From the NCBI RefSeq assembly GCF_003425985.1, contig NZ_CP022985.1:3580001-3644000 (forward strand): a DNA stretch of 64,000 nucleotides, in the 5' to 3' direction. The notes below the pieces were generated by a model. The model searched no databases and was not told the origin of the DNA. It saw only the letters and a program-made list of their open reading frames with translations. Positions within the stretch are counted from its first letter, which is position 1. Every line of letters begins with the position of its first letter. This document shows positions 1-6,900 of the stretch, in pieces. Source of the DNA: Mariniflexile sp. TRM1-10. Lineage in GTDB: Bacteria; Bacteroidota; Bacteroidia; Flavobacteriales; Flavobacteriaceae. The position numbers were made by a program, and so were the translations under genes.

Positions 1-180
1 ATGATAGACTCGAAAAAGCCCTTTAATGACAAAACCTTCAAATTTGCAAACGTCGCCTACTCGTAACAAAAAACTTTTTTTCTTAATTGTTTTATGTTGA
101 AACAAATTGCAGAATGCCTCCATTTCAGTATCTGAAAGTGAAATGTGTGCTGCAATGTTCTGTTTAAGAAGTTCGGTCAT
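1..180 (-). CDS. Crp/Fnr-type regulator, N-terminal part only
   Basis: This is the first 60 codons of a gene that runs off the left edge; the ATG is the complement of 178-180. The start reads MTELLKQNIAAHISLSDTEM and is followed by a cyclic-nucleotide-binding-fold pattern (residues about 35-60, with RVGDVCKFEGFVIKGLFRVY). This resembles the many flavobacterial Crp/Fnr-family proteins of about 190 residues, in which the N-terminal jelly-roll senses a ligand and a C-terminal HTH, not in view, binds DNA. Reading frame, start and family pattern are seen. The ligand and targets cannot be inferred. It is separated by 277 bp from the HipBST module and is probably transcribed alone. Confidence 0.7.
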   Translation of the reverse strand, partial: MTELLKQNIAAHISLSDTEMEAFCNLFQHKTIKKKSFLLRVGDVCKFEGFVIKGLFRVYH

Positions 181-457
181 AGGTTTCCTTAAAGCGTATA
201 AATATAATCAATTTTGATATGGAGAGAACGAATCTTGGGTTTTGATATTCTGGTTTATATTTATTGTAAACGAAATTAAGATAGAATGAATAATTTGAAA
301 TGTATGCAAAAGAAAAAAAGCTAATAAATTATAGTTTTAAGGGTTTTAGTTCAATTTACTTCCCTTTGATTGGACTTTGGTTAGTATTAAAATACTATTA
401 GTCAAATTTTATGACCCGTAATAAAATTATAAAAAAGAGCAATTGACTTTGAAGCGT

Positions 458-1411
458 TTACTGAAATATTCTTAGATACCTTTCTTCTAAAAGAGTTTTG
501 TATTTTTCTTTGTACTCTTCTGATAAGAACGAATTATTGATCCATTGAATAGCAATGGGTTTGTTTTTTTTGAAGCGTTTTGCAATACCGGTAATTTGTT
601 TCTCGTTTAGATCTAACATTTTACCTAATCGTTCAAAATGTTCCCATTTTAGTTTTTTCTTTTTTCCTTCCAAGGTTAAAGCGAGTTCTTCAGTGTCGTC
701 GGGGTTTACTATGGCTACGTTTAAAAGGTCATATGCTGGGGATAAAACCCAGTATGCTCCAGTGTTTAGCATAGAGAAATTTTTTAGATGCATGTCGTTA
801 TTTCCTGTAAGAAAGCTAAAAATAGCTAACTCAAGAAAATTAAGTTTGTCTAACAAGGTGTTATCGGAATACTCGTTTAGGGTTTTGCCTATTTTTTCCA
901 TGGAGCTTTTGTATTTGTCAAAAGCTTCTGTAATTTGAAACATGTCGAGCATGTGTATTTTTTGTCCTGTTTCTGTTCTGTCGATACGTTTAGTAATATA
1001 AGACAGTTCACCAGATTGCAACCGTATTAAACTGGATTTTACGGTTTTAATTCCAAAAGCTTCAGCGATGCGCATGGACAGATGTTCATTTTCGGGCATT
1101 TGTTGAAATTGGTCGGAAGGTGGTTTGAAAATATAGTTTCCACCTAAAGCACCAACAACGGTCAAACGTCCTTTGTTTCCATCCTGAATCGTATCGGTTA
1201 TTAATGATAAGGAAAGCTTGGGCTGCACGCCAGGAACGGCTATACTTCTTTCTACTACATTTTTTGCTAGTTCTGCCATTTGTTTCAATGAATGTTCAAA
1301 CAAGGGCTGCTGTTTGGTTCCGAAAAAATCTAAACTGCATTTTTCGTGAAAATCGCCAATTGTATTTTTGTCCAATGTTTTGTAGCAATATAGGCACTTT
1401 TTATTATTCAT
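458..1411 (-). CDS. hipT: HipT-like kinase toxin of a split HipBST module
   Basis: This is the C-terminal kinase half of HipA as a separate protein of about 317 residues. HipA-family kinases phosphorylate translation factors such as aminoacyl-tRNA synthetases and stop growth; HipT of E. coli O127 targets TrpS. Seen: an N-terminal CLYC...HEKC putative zinc knuckle (residues 6-32), a Gly-rich loop VPGVQPKLS, the catalytic segment GNNDMHLKNFS and a DFG-like SPAYDLL. The residue just before the loop glycine is Pro, so the SxS autophosphorylation pair described for E. coli HipT is not present in that form. The ATG at 1411 overlaps the hipS stop by 8 bp, which suggests translational coupling. An ATG at 1435 is possible but would give a 32 bp overlap. 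Confidence 0.85.
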   Translation of the reverse strand: MNNKKCLYCYKTLDKNTIGDFHEKCSLDFFGTKQQPLFEHSLKQMAELAKNVVERSIAVPGVQPKLSLSLITDTIQDGNKGRLTVVGALGGNYIFKPPSDQFQQMPENEHLSMRIAEAFGIKTVKSSLIRLQSGELSYITKRIDRTETGQKIHMLDMFQITEAFDKYKSSMEKIGKTLNEYSDNTLLDKLNFLELAIFSFLTGNNDMHLKNFSMLNTGAYWVLSPAYDLLNVAIVNPDDTEELALTLEGKKKKLKWEHFERLGKMLDLNEKQITGIAKRFKKNKPIAIQWINNSFLSEEYKEKYKTLLEERYLRIFQ

Positions 1412-1739
1412 TTTCTTGTGGTATTGGTTGAACACTTACAGCTCCGATACAATTTTGGCAACAAACTAAGAGTAAGCCCATGCGGTCATTTTGATTGATT
1501 TTCCAATTTTTGGAAGCAATGTCCAATAGCCATCCTTCGGGGATCAATCCTTCAAAAAAAGGAAAAAGCCTTTTGTCAACGTAAGGTTTGGGGTTTACTG
1601 GCATGGTAAAGGTGAGAAACTGTCTTGGATGTTGTTTGATATATTTTTCTTCATATTGGAAAATATATTCACCTTCATCTGTCTCTGTAAGTATTCCTGC
1701 TAAGCTATCTTTATAGTATACGGCTGCTTTTCTCATCAT
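1404..1739 (-). CDS. hipS: HipS-like protein (HipA N-terminal subdomain 1)
   Basis: This 111-residue protein matches the N-terminal subdomain that is fused to the kinase in ordinary HipA (the 'couple_hipA' module). Seen: opening MMRKAAVYYKDSLAGILTET, the segment FTMPVNPKPYVDKRLFPFFEGLIPEGW and the tail of this subdomain. In the HipBST system of E. coli O127 the equivalent HipS is the antitoxin that blocks HipT, while HipB mainly regulates. The gene sits between hipB (4 bp ATGA overlap) and hipT (8 bp overlap), so the three form one transcript. The antitoxin role is inferred from that system. Confidence 0.85.
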   Translation of the reverse strand: MMRKAAVYYKDSLAGILTETDEGEYIFQYEEKYIKQHPRQFLTFTMPVNPKPYVDKRLFPFFEGLIPEGWLLDIASKNWKINQNDRMGLLLVCCQNCIGAVSVQPIPQENE

Positions 1740-1954
1740 TTGTTTATTTTGGTTAATTCTCTGGCATTGACTGGTGCCAAAGTATGTCCAAACATTTTTA
1801 ACACCTGATTTACCTTCTCCATATTCAGGTTTTCTTTGCCTTGCTCTATTTTTCGAATCACCGTAAGTGCTACTCCAGCCCGTTCGGCAAAAGCCTCTTG
1901 CGTTAGATTTACTTCGTTTCTTTTTTCTTTTACAAAATCTGCTAGTGTTGTCAT
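1736..1954 (-). CDS. hipB: HipB-like HTH antitoxin/repressor of the HipBST module
   Basis: A 72-residue protein made of one Xre/Cro-type HTH: FVKEKRNEVNLTQEAFAERAG followed by VIRKIEQGKENLNMEKVNQVLKMFG. It matches the short Y4mF/HipB-type regulators found before hipA in Bacteroidota. It should bind the two TATATG-N6-CATATA palindromes located 120-180 bp upstream and repress its own operon; this is inferred from HipB biology and the site layout. It is the first gene of the three-gene set and overlaps hipS by 4 bp. Confidence 0.85.
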   Translation of the reverse strand: MTTLADFVKEKRNEVNLTQEAFAERAGVALTVIRKIEQGKENLNMEKVNQVLKMFGHTLAPVNARELTKINK

Positions 1955-2061
1955 AGGCTGAAATTTATTGATTTTTAAAGTCCCTATGCAATCGCCATTT
2001 TAAGGATTTCAACTTTATTGTTGACGATGCCATGATTATATGCTTTTACAACGAATCTAAG

Positions 2062-2069
2062 CAAATATA
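2062..2069 (-). promoter_or_regulatory. Probable -7 box of the hipBST promoter
   Basis: On the minus strand this reads TATATTTG, an exact match to the Bacteroidota -7 consensus TAnnTTTG. It lies about 110 bp upstream of the hipB ATG and next to the first operator palindrome. Confidence 0.55.
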
Positions 2070-2076
2070 CTTTTAT

Positions 2077-2094
2077 TATATGTTTTTGCATATA
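2077..2094. promoter_or_regulatory. HipB operator candidate 1 (TATATG-N6-CATATA)
   Basis: An 18 bp sequence, TATATGTTTTTGCATATA, with perfect 6 bp inverted half-sites. It lies just upstream of the -7 box, so bound HipB would block RNA polymerase. An identical 18-mer occurs 40 bp further upstream. Confidence 0.65.
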
Positions 2095-2116
2095 ACATTA
2101 ATGATTTATTTTGTTT

Positions 2117-2134
2117 TATATGTTTTTGCATATA
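2117..2134. promoter_or_regulatory. HipB operator candidate 2 (identical copy)
   Basis: The same 18-mer TATATGTTTTTGCATATA as at 2077-2094, 40 bp apart (start to start), close to four helical turns. Paired sites fit cooperative binding by HipB dimers, as known for hip operons. Confidence 0.65.
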
Positions 2135-2216
2135 CTTAAATCGTAATGATTAACCAAGAAAGCGGCTAATATACCTGTCTTAATTGCCATTTTTAGCCTT
2201 TTATACCATTTGGAAA

Positions 2217-2254
2217 CTTTGGTAAAATAGCATTATTTTTTGCCAAAGTTATAT
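2217..2254. repeat. Left inverted copy of a palindromic repeat flanking hipBA
   Basis: The stretch folds on itself (CTTTGGTAAA with TTTGCCAAAG), and its last 18 bases, TTTTTGCCAAAGTTATAT (2237-2254), are the exact reverse complement of 4165-4182. The two copies enclose hipA and hipB of the second module. Confidence 0.65.
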
Positions 2255-2356
2255 TGTTTGGTATTGTCCTAAATTTTGTTGATAATTGGGACAAGGTTTT
2301 GATTTCTATTTGCGATTCATTACAGATGATGTAGTATATAGTGAATAGAATATTTG

Positions 2357-2395
2357 TTAAGTTTTGGCAATATAAAGTTTATTGTCAAAACTTAA
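2357..2395. terminator. Strong stem-loop downstream of hipA
   Basis: Arms at 2357-2372 and 2380-2395 pair over 16 bp with one G:T and a 7-nt loop. It lies 38 bp past the stop of hipA on the minus strand. There is no clear U-tract, so it may act as an mRNA-stabilising end or a repeat rather than a classical terminator. Its core TTTTGGCAA resembles the flanking repeats at 2217 and 4165. Confidence 0.5.
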
Positions 2396-2432
2396 TCGCA
2401 TTTAAAGATGTCGAAAAAAACTTTTAAACTTC

Positions 2433-3680
2433 TTATGTATGAAATGCTTTTTCCATCAATTCTTGTTCGCTTCGGGGAATTCCTATTTCATTTGCAAACG
2501 TTTTCCATTTACTTATTACTTCTAACACTTCTTGTATAATGACCTCCATTTGGCTATTGTTTAAACGAAAATATTCACCCACACTTTTTGCTAAATCAAA
2601 ATCTAAGGCATTGTTATCGGTATCAATGTTTAGTGCTAGACCATCTTTATCAATAGATGGATTAAGGTCATAAGCCGGAGATAAAATCCAACCTTCTTTG
2701 GTTAGTATAAAACCGTGGTTTCTTAAATGGTCATCGGTATTGGAAATGGCAATATTGAAGATGATTCTTCGCCATAGTTGGTGTAGATTGGCTTCTATGT
2801 TTACACCATAATTACTGATAAATTCGGCTATGTCTAGATAGCTTGCTTGATTGTCTCGAATGGTGTCTTCGTTATTTCCTGTCATTGTCATTGCGGAAGC
2901 AAAATGGATGCGTTCACCGTCTTCACGGTCGAAGCGTTTTGTAAAAAAGGTATGGTGTTTACCTAAAATTCTTTCCATGCGACATGGTGCCATTTCAATT
3001 CTTGCTTTAATAGCTAACTGATATGCTAAAAATTCCCATGCAGCTTTGTCGGTGGTGTCTGTCTTGGATGGAAATTTGGCAATCCAAAGACTTTTATCTG
3101 AGTTTAAAATATTGGCTTTAGGTCTAGCACCACCTAATGATGAGCCTGGTGCCATCAATACGGATAACCATCGATTTACTTCTTCATTATCCGTGTTATT
3201 TTCGAAGATATGCGCTGCGTTCTGTAATTCTCTAATGGATGACCAAGGAGGAGTGGAAGCGGTTTTATTATTGTCTAAGAAGTTTCCATCTGGATCTGTT
3301 TTAAAACGCAATGCTCCCATACGGCTTTCGTCATATACTCCTAAAAGAAAATCAATATCGTAGAGTGTTTTAGGTTTTTCGTTTTTTTCTTTTGCTTGTT
3401 GTGCTTCTCTTCGTTTCATTAATGTGCGTCCCCAGGTGTCGGGCATACTGTCTAGAAATATTCCGAAGTTTTCTTTTTGGTTTGGATATTGTGGACCCCC
3501 ATAGAGTTGGATATCTGGGTCTAGCAAAAATTTTTGTTCTGATTTGAGCCACTCCTTATCATACTCAAAGCTGAATGCTTTCTTGCCTTTGGCTTGCTGA
3601 GCTGACAGGATACCGATATTTTTTGGTCCCTGCATACCCTTCCAGTGGGCATATACGTATATGTTGGTTTTTGTAGACAT
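2433..3680 (-). CDS. hipA: HipA-type serine/threonine kinase toxin (full length)
   Basis: A 415-residue unsplit HipA. Residues about 1-115 form the N-terminal subdomain (IYVYAHWKGMQGPKNIGIL, FGIFLDSMPDTWGR). The kinase part follows, with a Gly-rich loop SSLGGARPKA, catalytic NTDDHLRNHGF and metal-binding SPAYDLNPS. HipA toxins phosphorylate translation components and cause growth arrest; the target here is unknown. It follows a hipB-like gene with a 116 bp gap, longer than usual. It is a different lineage from the split hipT downstream, so two hip systems stand in tandem rather than one being a copy of the other. Confidence 0.85.
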   Translation of the reverse strand: MSTKTNIYVYAHWKGMQGPKNIGILSAQQAKGKKAFSFEYDKEWLKSEQKFLLDPDIQLYGGPQYPNQKENFGIFLDSMPDTWGRTLMKRREAQQAKEKNEKPKTLYDIDFLLGVYDESRMGALRFKTDPDGNFLDNNKTASTPPWSSIRELQNAAHIFENNTDNEEVNRWLSVLMAPGSSLGGARPKANILNSDKSLWIAKFPSKTDTTDKAAWEFLAYQLAIKARIEMAPCRMERILGKHHTFFTKRFDREDGERIHFASAMTMTGNNEDTIRDNQASYLDIAEFISNYGVNIEANLHQLWRRIIFNIAISNTDDHLRNHGFILTKEGWILSPAYDLNPSIDKDGLALNIDTDNNALDFDLAKSVGEYFRLNNSQMEVIIQEVLEVISKWKTFANEIGIPRSEQELMEKAFHT

Positions 3681-3796
3681 CTTTATTGCTAGAATATTAC
3701 ACCTAATTAAATTATATAATTGTTTAATTGTTCTCGATGTTTCGAGAATGTTTTCTGCCGCAAACCTTCTCTCAACTCGAACTGACGAGTTACTTA

Positions 3797-4090
3797 TTAT
3801 TTAAGGAGGTCTAGGTCTTGGAGCTTTCTTCCTAGTTCATCGTCTGCTGCTAATTTCAGGAAATCATCTTGTAATCCTAATACACGTAGCACATTGAAAT
3901 AGGCACCCATAGCTACGCTTGTATTTCCTAACTCAATGAGATACAATGTTGACCTTGCAATATCTGCTCTTTCGGCTACTTGAACCATGGTGAGTTTTCG
4001 CCTTTTACGAGCCATTTTTATATTTTCTCCCATTTGTTCCAAAATCTTATTATATTTTGGAAAAACGGATTGCTTTTTGCTAATTGCCAT
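3797..4090 (-). CDS. hipB: HipB-like HTH antitoxin of the second module
   Basis: A 97-residue Xre-type HTH protein: GENIKMARKRRKLTMVQVAERADIARS followed by LYLIELGNTSVAMGAYFNVLRVLGL. A basic N-terminal arm of about 20 residues precedes the HTH. It is the first gene of the hipBA pair and is expected to bind and hold HipA and to repress from the TTTGTT-N6-AACAAA palindromes right upstream. The start is well placed, with a -7 box about 23 bp upstream, giving a short leader. Confidence 0.85.
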   Translation of the reverse strand: MAISKKQSVFPKYNKILEQMGENIKMARKRRKLTMVQVAERADIARSTLYLIELGNTSVAMGAYFNVLRVLGLQDDFLKLAADDELGRKLQDLDLLK

Positions 4091-4098
4091 ATTAAATG

Positions 4099-4116
4099 TT
4101 TGTTATTATGAACAAA
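4099..4116. promoter_or_regulatory. Operator candidate 1 for hipBA (TTTGTT-N6-AACAAA)
   Basis: Perfect 6 bp inverted half-sites with a 6 bp spacer. It overlaps the -7 box (complement of 4113-4120) and the expected transcription start of hipB. Confidence 0.65.
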
Positions 4117-4120
4117 TATA
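4113..4120 (-). promoter_or_regulatory. -7 box of the hipBA promoter
   Basis: On the minus strand it reads TATATTTG, an exact TAnnTTTG match 23 bp upstream of the hipB ATG. It lies between and partly inside the two operator palindromes. Confidence 0.6.
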
Positions 4121-4125
4121 GCTTT

Positions 4126-4143
4126 TTTGTTTTAAATAACAAA
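4126..4143. promoter_or_regulatory. Operator candidate 2 for hipBA
   Basis: A second TTTGTT-N6-AACAAA palindrome with a different spacer, 27 bp from the first. It covers the region upstream of the -7 box. The 6-6-6 layout is the same as in the hipBST operators but the half-site differs. Confidence 0.65.
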
Positions 4144-4164
4144 CATATTAATTTTTTAGTTTTG

Positions 4165-4205
4165 ATATAACTTTGGCAAAAAGCATAATTTATTGCCAAA
4201 ATTAT
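4165..4205. repeat. Right inverted copy of the repeat flanking hipBA
   Basis: ATATAACTTTGGCAAAAA (4165-4182) is the exact reverse complement of 2237-2254. The copy also folds on itself (TTTGGCAA with TTGCCAAA). Together with the left copy it brackets about 1.9 kb that contains only hipB and hipA. Confidence 0.65.
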
Positions 4206-4394
4206 ATGGTGGTTGTTTTTGTGAAGAATAATTAAAGGCTCTGCCCCAAGGGTATTTATTTTATAAGGTTTTTAATATAAATAACAGCGCTTTTATAAAT
4301 AAGTAACCTAATTAAAGCAACAAAATACAACTTGAACCGTTTTTTTAGATTAAAAAGAGGTACTAATATTATATTTTCTTAAGTTTATTCTACC

Positions 4395-4457
4395 AACACC
4401 CATGAGAATGGCACACACACGAGGATGATTAGGGTGTTCCATCTGAACAAATTAAAA
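4395..4457 (+). repeat. Leader-type repeat element, copy 1
   Basis: Opens with AACACCCATGAGAATGGCA, has the core ACGAGGATGATT, and closes with AGGGTGTTCCATCTGA and AATTAAAA. The AACACCC and GGGTGTT arms can pair. It ends 16 bp before the ATG of the sensor kinase and has the same orientation. Related copies lie at 21407, 48938, 50085 and 59173. Confidence 0.6.
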
Positions 4458-4473
4458 TAATAAAAATAAACAG

Positions 4474-6900
4474 ATGAAATCTCCCAAACATAGAATTACT
4501 TTTAAAGTTCTAATAGGCTATTTTATTCTTGGGGTTTTAGCAACCATCTCGGGTATTTTGGTACTTTCTGAAATCAAAACGTTTACCAAATTGCAAAGGG
4601 AAGATATCTCAGACCGAAATAAAATTGTAAAAATTGGTAGCTTAATTGCCGATATTTACGAAAAGGAAAGTTTGGCAAGAGCTGCTATCCAACTAAATTC
4701 CACAAAAAAATTTAATGAATACGTTCGTGAAAATGAGCAATTATTATTAAAAATAGATTCATTAAGCTTTATTGTTGACAATACGTCACAGGCATCTATT
4801 TTAGATAGTGTTAAGTTGGTTATTGATATAAAACAAAAAAACATCACCGATTTAAAAAATCTAAAACTTAAGGACAATTCTGCAGAATCTATAAGTACAG
4901 CCATCAATAAGTTAAGCTCTATTGACCCACTTTTAGGTAAAATTTCTATTAAAGACTTTGTTGAAAATCCTGAATATTTGGATAAAGAAACGCATCAAAA
5001 CTTTGAAGAATATGTTAAAATACTTAATAAATACAACCCTAAAGATTCGATTAATAGAATTGATCAAAAACAAATAGATTCGTTATTGTCCATTTCCAAA
5101 AAGATGCTATTGGAAGTTCAAAAGGAAACCAGCATCCAACGTAAATCTTTACAGAGAAAAGAACGTCAACTGATTGAAAATGATTTAACTATTTCTAGAA
5201 AATTACGGGAATTGCTAAGCAATCTAGAAAAGGATATTATTCTTTACGCCAGCAGCATTAATAACCAAAGAGAAAAAACCTTAAATCATAGTAAAAATAT
5301 TATTCTGTTTGCGGCTGGTATTAGTTTTATCATCATCATTGTTTTTTCCATTATATTTTTAAATGATTTTTGGAAAAGTCAGCGCTATCGTAAACAGTTA
5401 GAGCTTGCAAATAAAACCACGTCTTCACTTTTAAAAAGCAGGGAACAGCTAATTTCTATGGTAAGCCATGATTTAAGAACACCTTTAAGCACTATTGTGG
5501 GCTTTAGTGAATTGCTTCAAAAGTCAACTTACGGCACTAAAGAAACAAATTATGTTGACCATATTCGCAATGCCTCAACATATATGGGACAGTTAGTTGA
5601 TGATCTTTTAGAATTTTCAAAATTGGAAAACGATACCATATCTATTGAATCCATTCCTTTTAATTTGGAAAACCTTGTAAACGAAATTATTCAAAACGTA
5701 AAAAACCTTTCCCAAAGTAAACCAATAAATTATGAAATAAAATTTGACAGAGCCATAGATCGCCACATTATTAGCGATCCATTTAGGATAAAACAAATTC
5801 TAAATAATTTGGTAACAAACGCCTATAAATTTACCAATGAAGGCACAATAACCGTTAAAACCCTTTTAATAAAAGACCATAATAAAAATATACTACAAAT
5901 TTCTATAAAAGACACAGGCATAGGTATTAGTAAAGAACAACAGCAAAACATTTTTAAAGCATTTACGCAAGCCAATGATCACACAGAAAATAAACAACAT
6001 GGGTTTGGATTAGGATTGACTATTTCTAAGAAACTTGCTGAGTTATTGGGCGGCACAATAACTTTAGATAGCGAATTAGGAAAAGGAAGTACTTTTATTT
6101 TAAGAATTCCAATAACTTTTTCTGATAAGATTTTAAGTAAAAATAAACTTCCTAAAGCAGATACTACTTTTAATATTAAAGCAATAATTGTTGAAGACGA
6201 TGCTTCCATACAGCAACTGTTAAGTGATCTTTTGAAGCAATACCATATAGAGGCTTATGTTTTTGATAATGCCCAAAAAGCTTTAGATGCTATTGAAAAC
6301 ATTCCGTATGATGTCGTTTTGACGGACATTCAGCTTCCAAAAATGAATGGCATCCATTTTATGGAGATTCTTAAGAAACACAGTTCATACAAGAATCAAC
6401 CTATAATAGCTATGACCGGAAGAACAAATCTATCAATTGAAGATTATATTAACAGTGGTTTTTCAGATGTATTAATTAAACCATTTAATCCCAATAAACT
6501 CCAAAGTATTTTGCAGTATTATTTTTATTCAATTTTGTTGAAGAGCCATAGTAAACCTGTGAACGAAGATGCTAAAGAAACCAATGGGTTCAGTATTGCA
6601 TCCTTAGGTTCTTTTTTAAATAATGATGCTATGGCAATAAAAAAAACTTTGCGTATTTTTTTAGAAGACACGAAAAAAAATAAGCTATTGTTACAACAGG
6701 CCAAAAAAAATAATGACGTGAAAAGTATTAAAAATATTAGTCATAAAATGCTTAGTATGCTTAAACAATTGGATGTAAAAATTCTCATTCCTTATTTAGA
6801 AGCATTTGAAACCAGCACGACTATTGAAGATAAACTTTTTGTTGATTTTGAAAACAAATTAAGCAGCTTGATAGCATCTTTGGAAGATTATATTAATTAA
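4474..6900 (+). CDS. Hybrid sensor histidine kinase with REC and Hpt domains
   Basis: An 808-residue membrane protein. TM1 is at about residues 9-29, a coiled-coil-rich periplasmic sensor at about 30-270, and TM2 at about 274-296. The HisKA segment MVSHDLRTPLS has its phospho-acceptor at His332. The HATPase part has NLVTNAYKF, DTGIGIS and HGFGLGLTIS. A REC domain (about 568-690) has its acceptor at Asp618 (VVLTDIQLPKMNG), and a C-terminal Hpt-like helix carries His757 (ISHKMLSM). A His-Asp-His relay inside one protein suggests transfer to a separate regulator. The convergent sigma-54 response regulator, whose stop overlaps by 8 bp, is the obvious partner; that pairing is inferred. The signal sensed is unknown. 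Confidence 0.9.
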   Translation: MKSPKHRITFKVLIGYFILGVLATISGILVLSEIKTFTKLQREDISDRNKIVKIGSLIADIYEKESLARAAIQLNSTKKFNEYVRENEQLLLKIDSLSFIVDNTSQASILDSVKLVIDIKQKNITDLKNLKLKDNSAESISTAINKLSSIDPLLGKISIKDFVENPEYLDKETHQNFEEYVKILNKYNPKDSINRIDQKQIDSLLSISKKMLLEVQKETSIQRKSLQRKERQLIENDLTISRKLRELLSNLEKDIILYASSINNQREKTLNHSKNIILFAAGISFIIIIVFSIIFLNDFWKSQRYRKQLELANKTTSSLLKSREQLISMVSHDLRTPLSTIVGFSELLQKSTYGTKETNYVDHIRNASTYMGQLVDDLLEFSKLENDTISIESIPFNLENLVNEIIQNVKNLSQSKPINYEIKFDRAIDRHIISDPFRIKQILNNLVTNAYKFTNEGTITVKTLLIKDHNKNILQISIKDTGIGISKEQQQNIFKAFTQANDHTENKQHGFGLGLTISKKLAELLGGTITLDSELGKGSTFILRIPITFSDKILSKNKLPKADTTFNIKAIIVEDDASIQQLLSDLLKQYHIEAYVFDNAQKALDAIENIPYDVVLTDIQLPKMNGIHFMEILKKHSSYKNQPIIAMTGRTNLSIEDYINSGFSDVLIKPFNPNKLQSILQYYFYSILLKSHSKPVNEDAKETNGFSIASLGSFLNNDAMAIKKTLRIFLEDTKKNKLLLQQAKKNNDVKSIKNISHKMLSMLKQLDVKILIPYLEAFETSTTIEDKLFVDFENKLSSLIASLEDYIN

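Larger units (their letters stand above)
1955..2432. other. 478 bp gene-free stretch between the two hip modules
   Basis: It holds the hipBST promoter and its two operators (2062-2134), an imperfect hairpin at 2217-2248 that is one flank of an inverted repeat pair, a weak inverted repeat TTGTCC...GGGACAA at about 2264-2296, and a strong 16 bp stem at 2357-2395. No open frame with a recognisable protein was seen. Confidence 0.7.
4091..4473. other. Gene-free stretch between hipB and the sensor kinase
   Basis: It holds the hipBA promoter and operators (4099-4143), the right flanking repeat (4165-4205), a GGCTCTGCCCC..GGGTAT stub at 4234-4254 related to those at 37148 and 59074, and copy 1 of the AACACC/GGTGTT leader element at 4395-4457. 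No protein-coding frame was recognised. Confidence 0.7.

Noticed and set aside
555..938. 127-codon open frame on the plus strand
   Set aside because: It is antisense to the HipT kinase, which has clear motifs; the translation has no recognisable domain.
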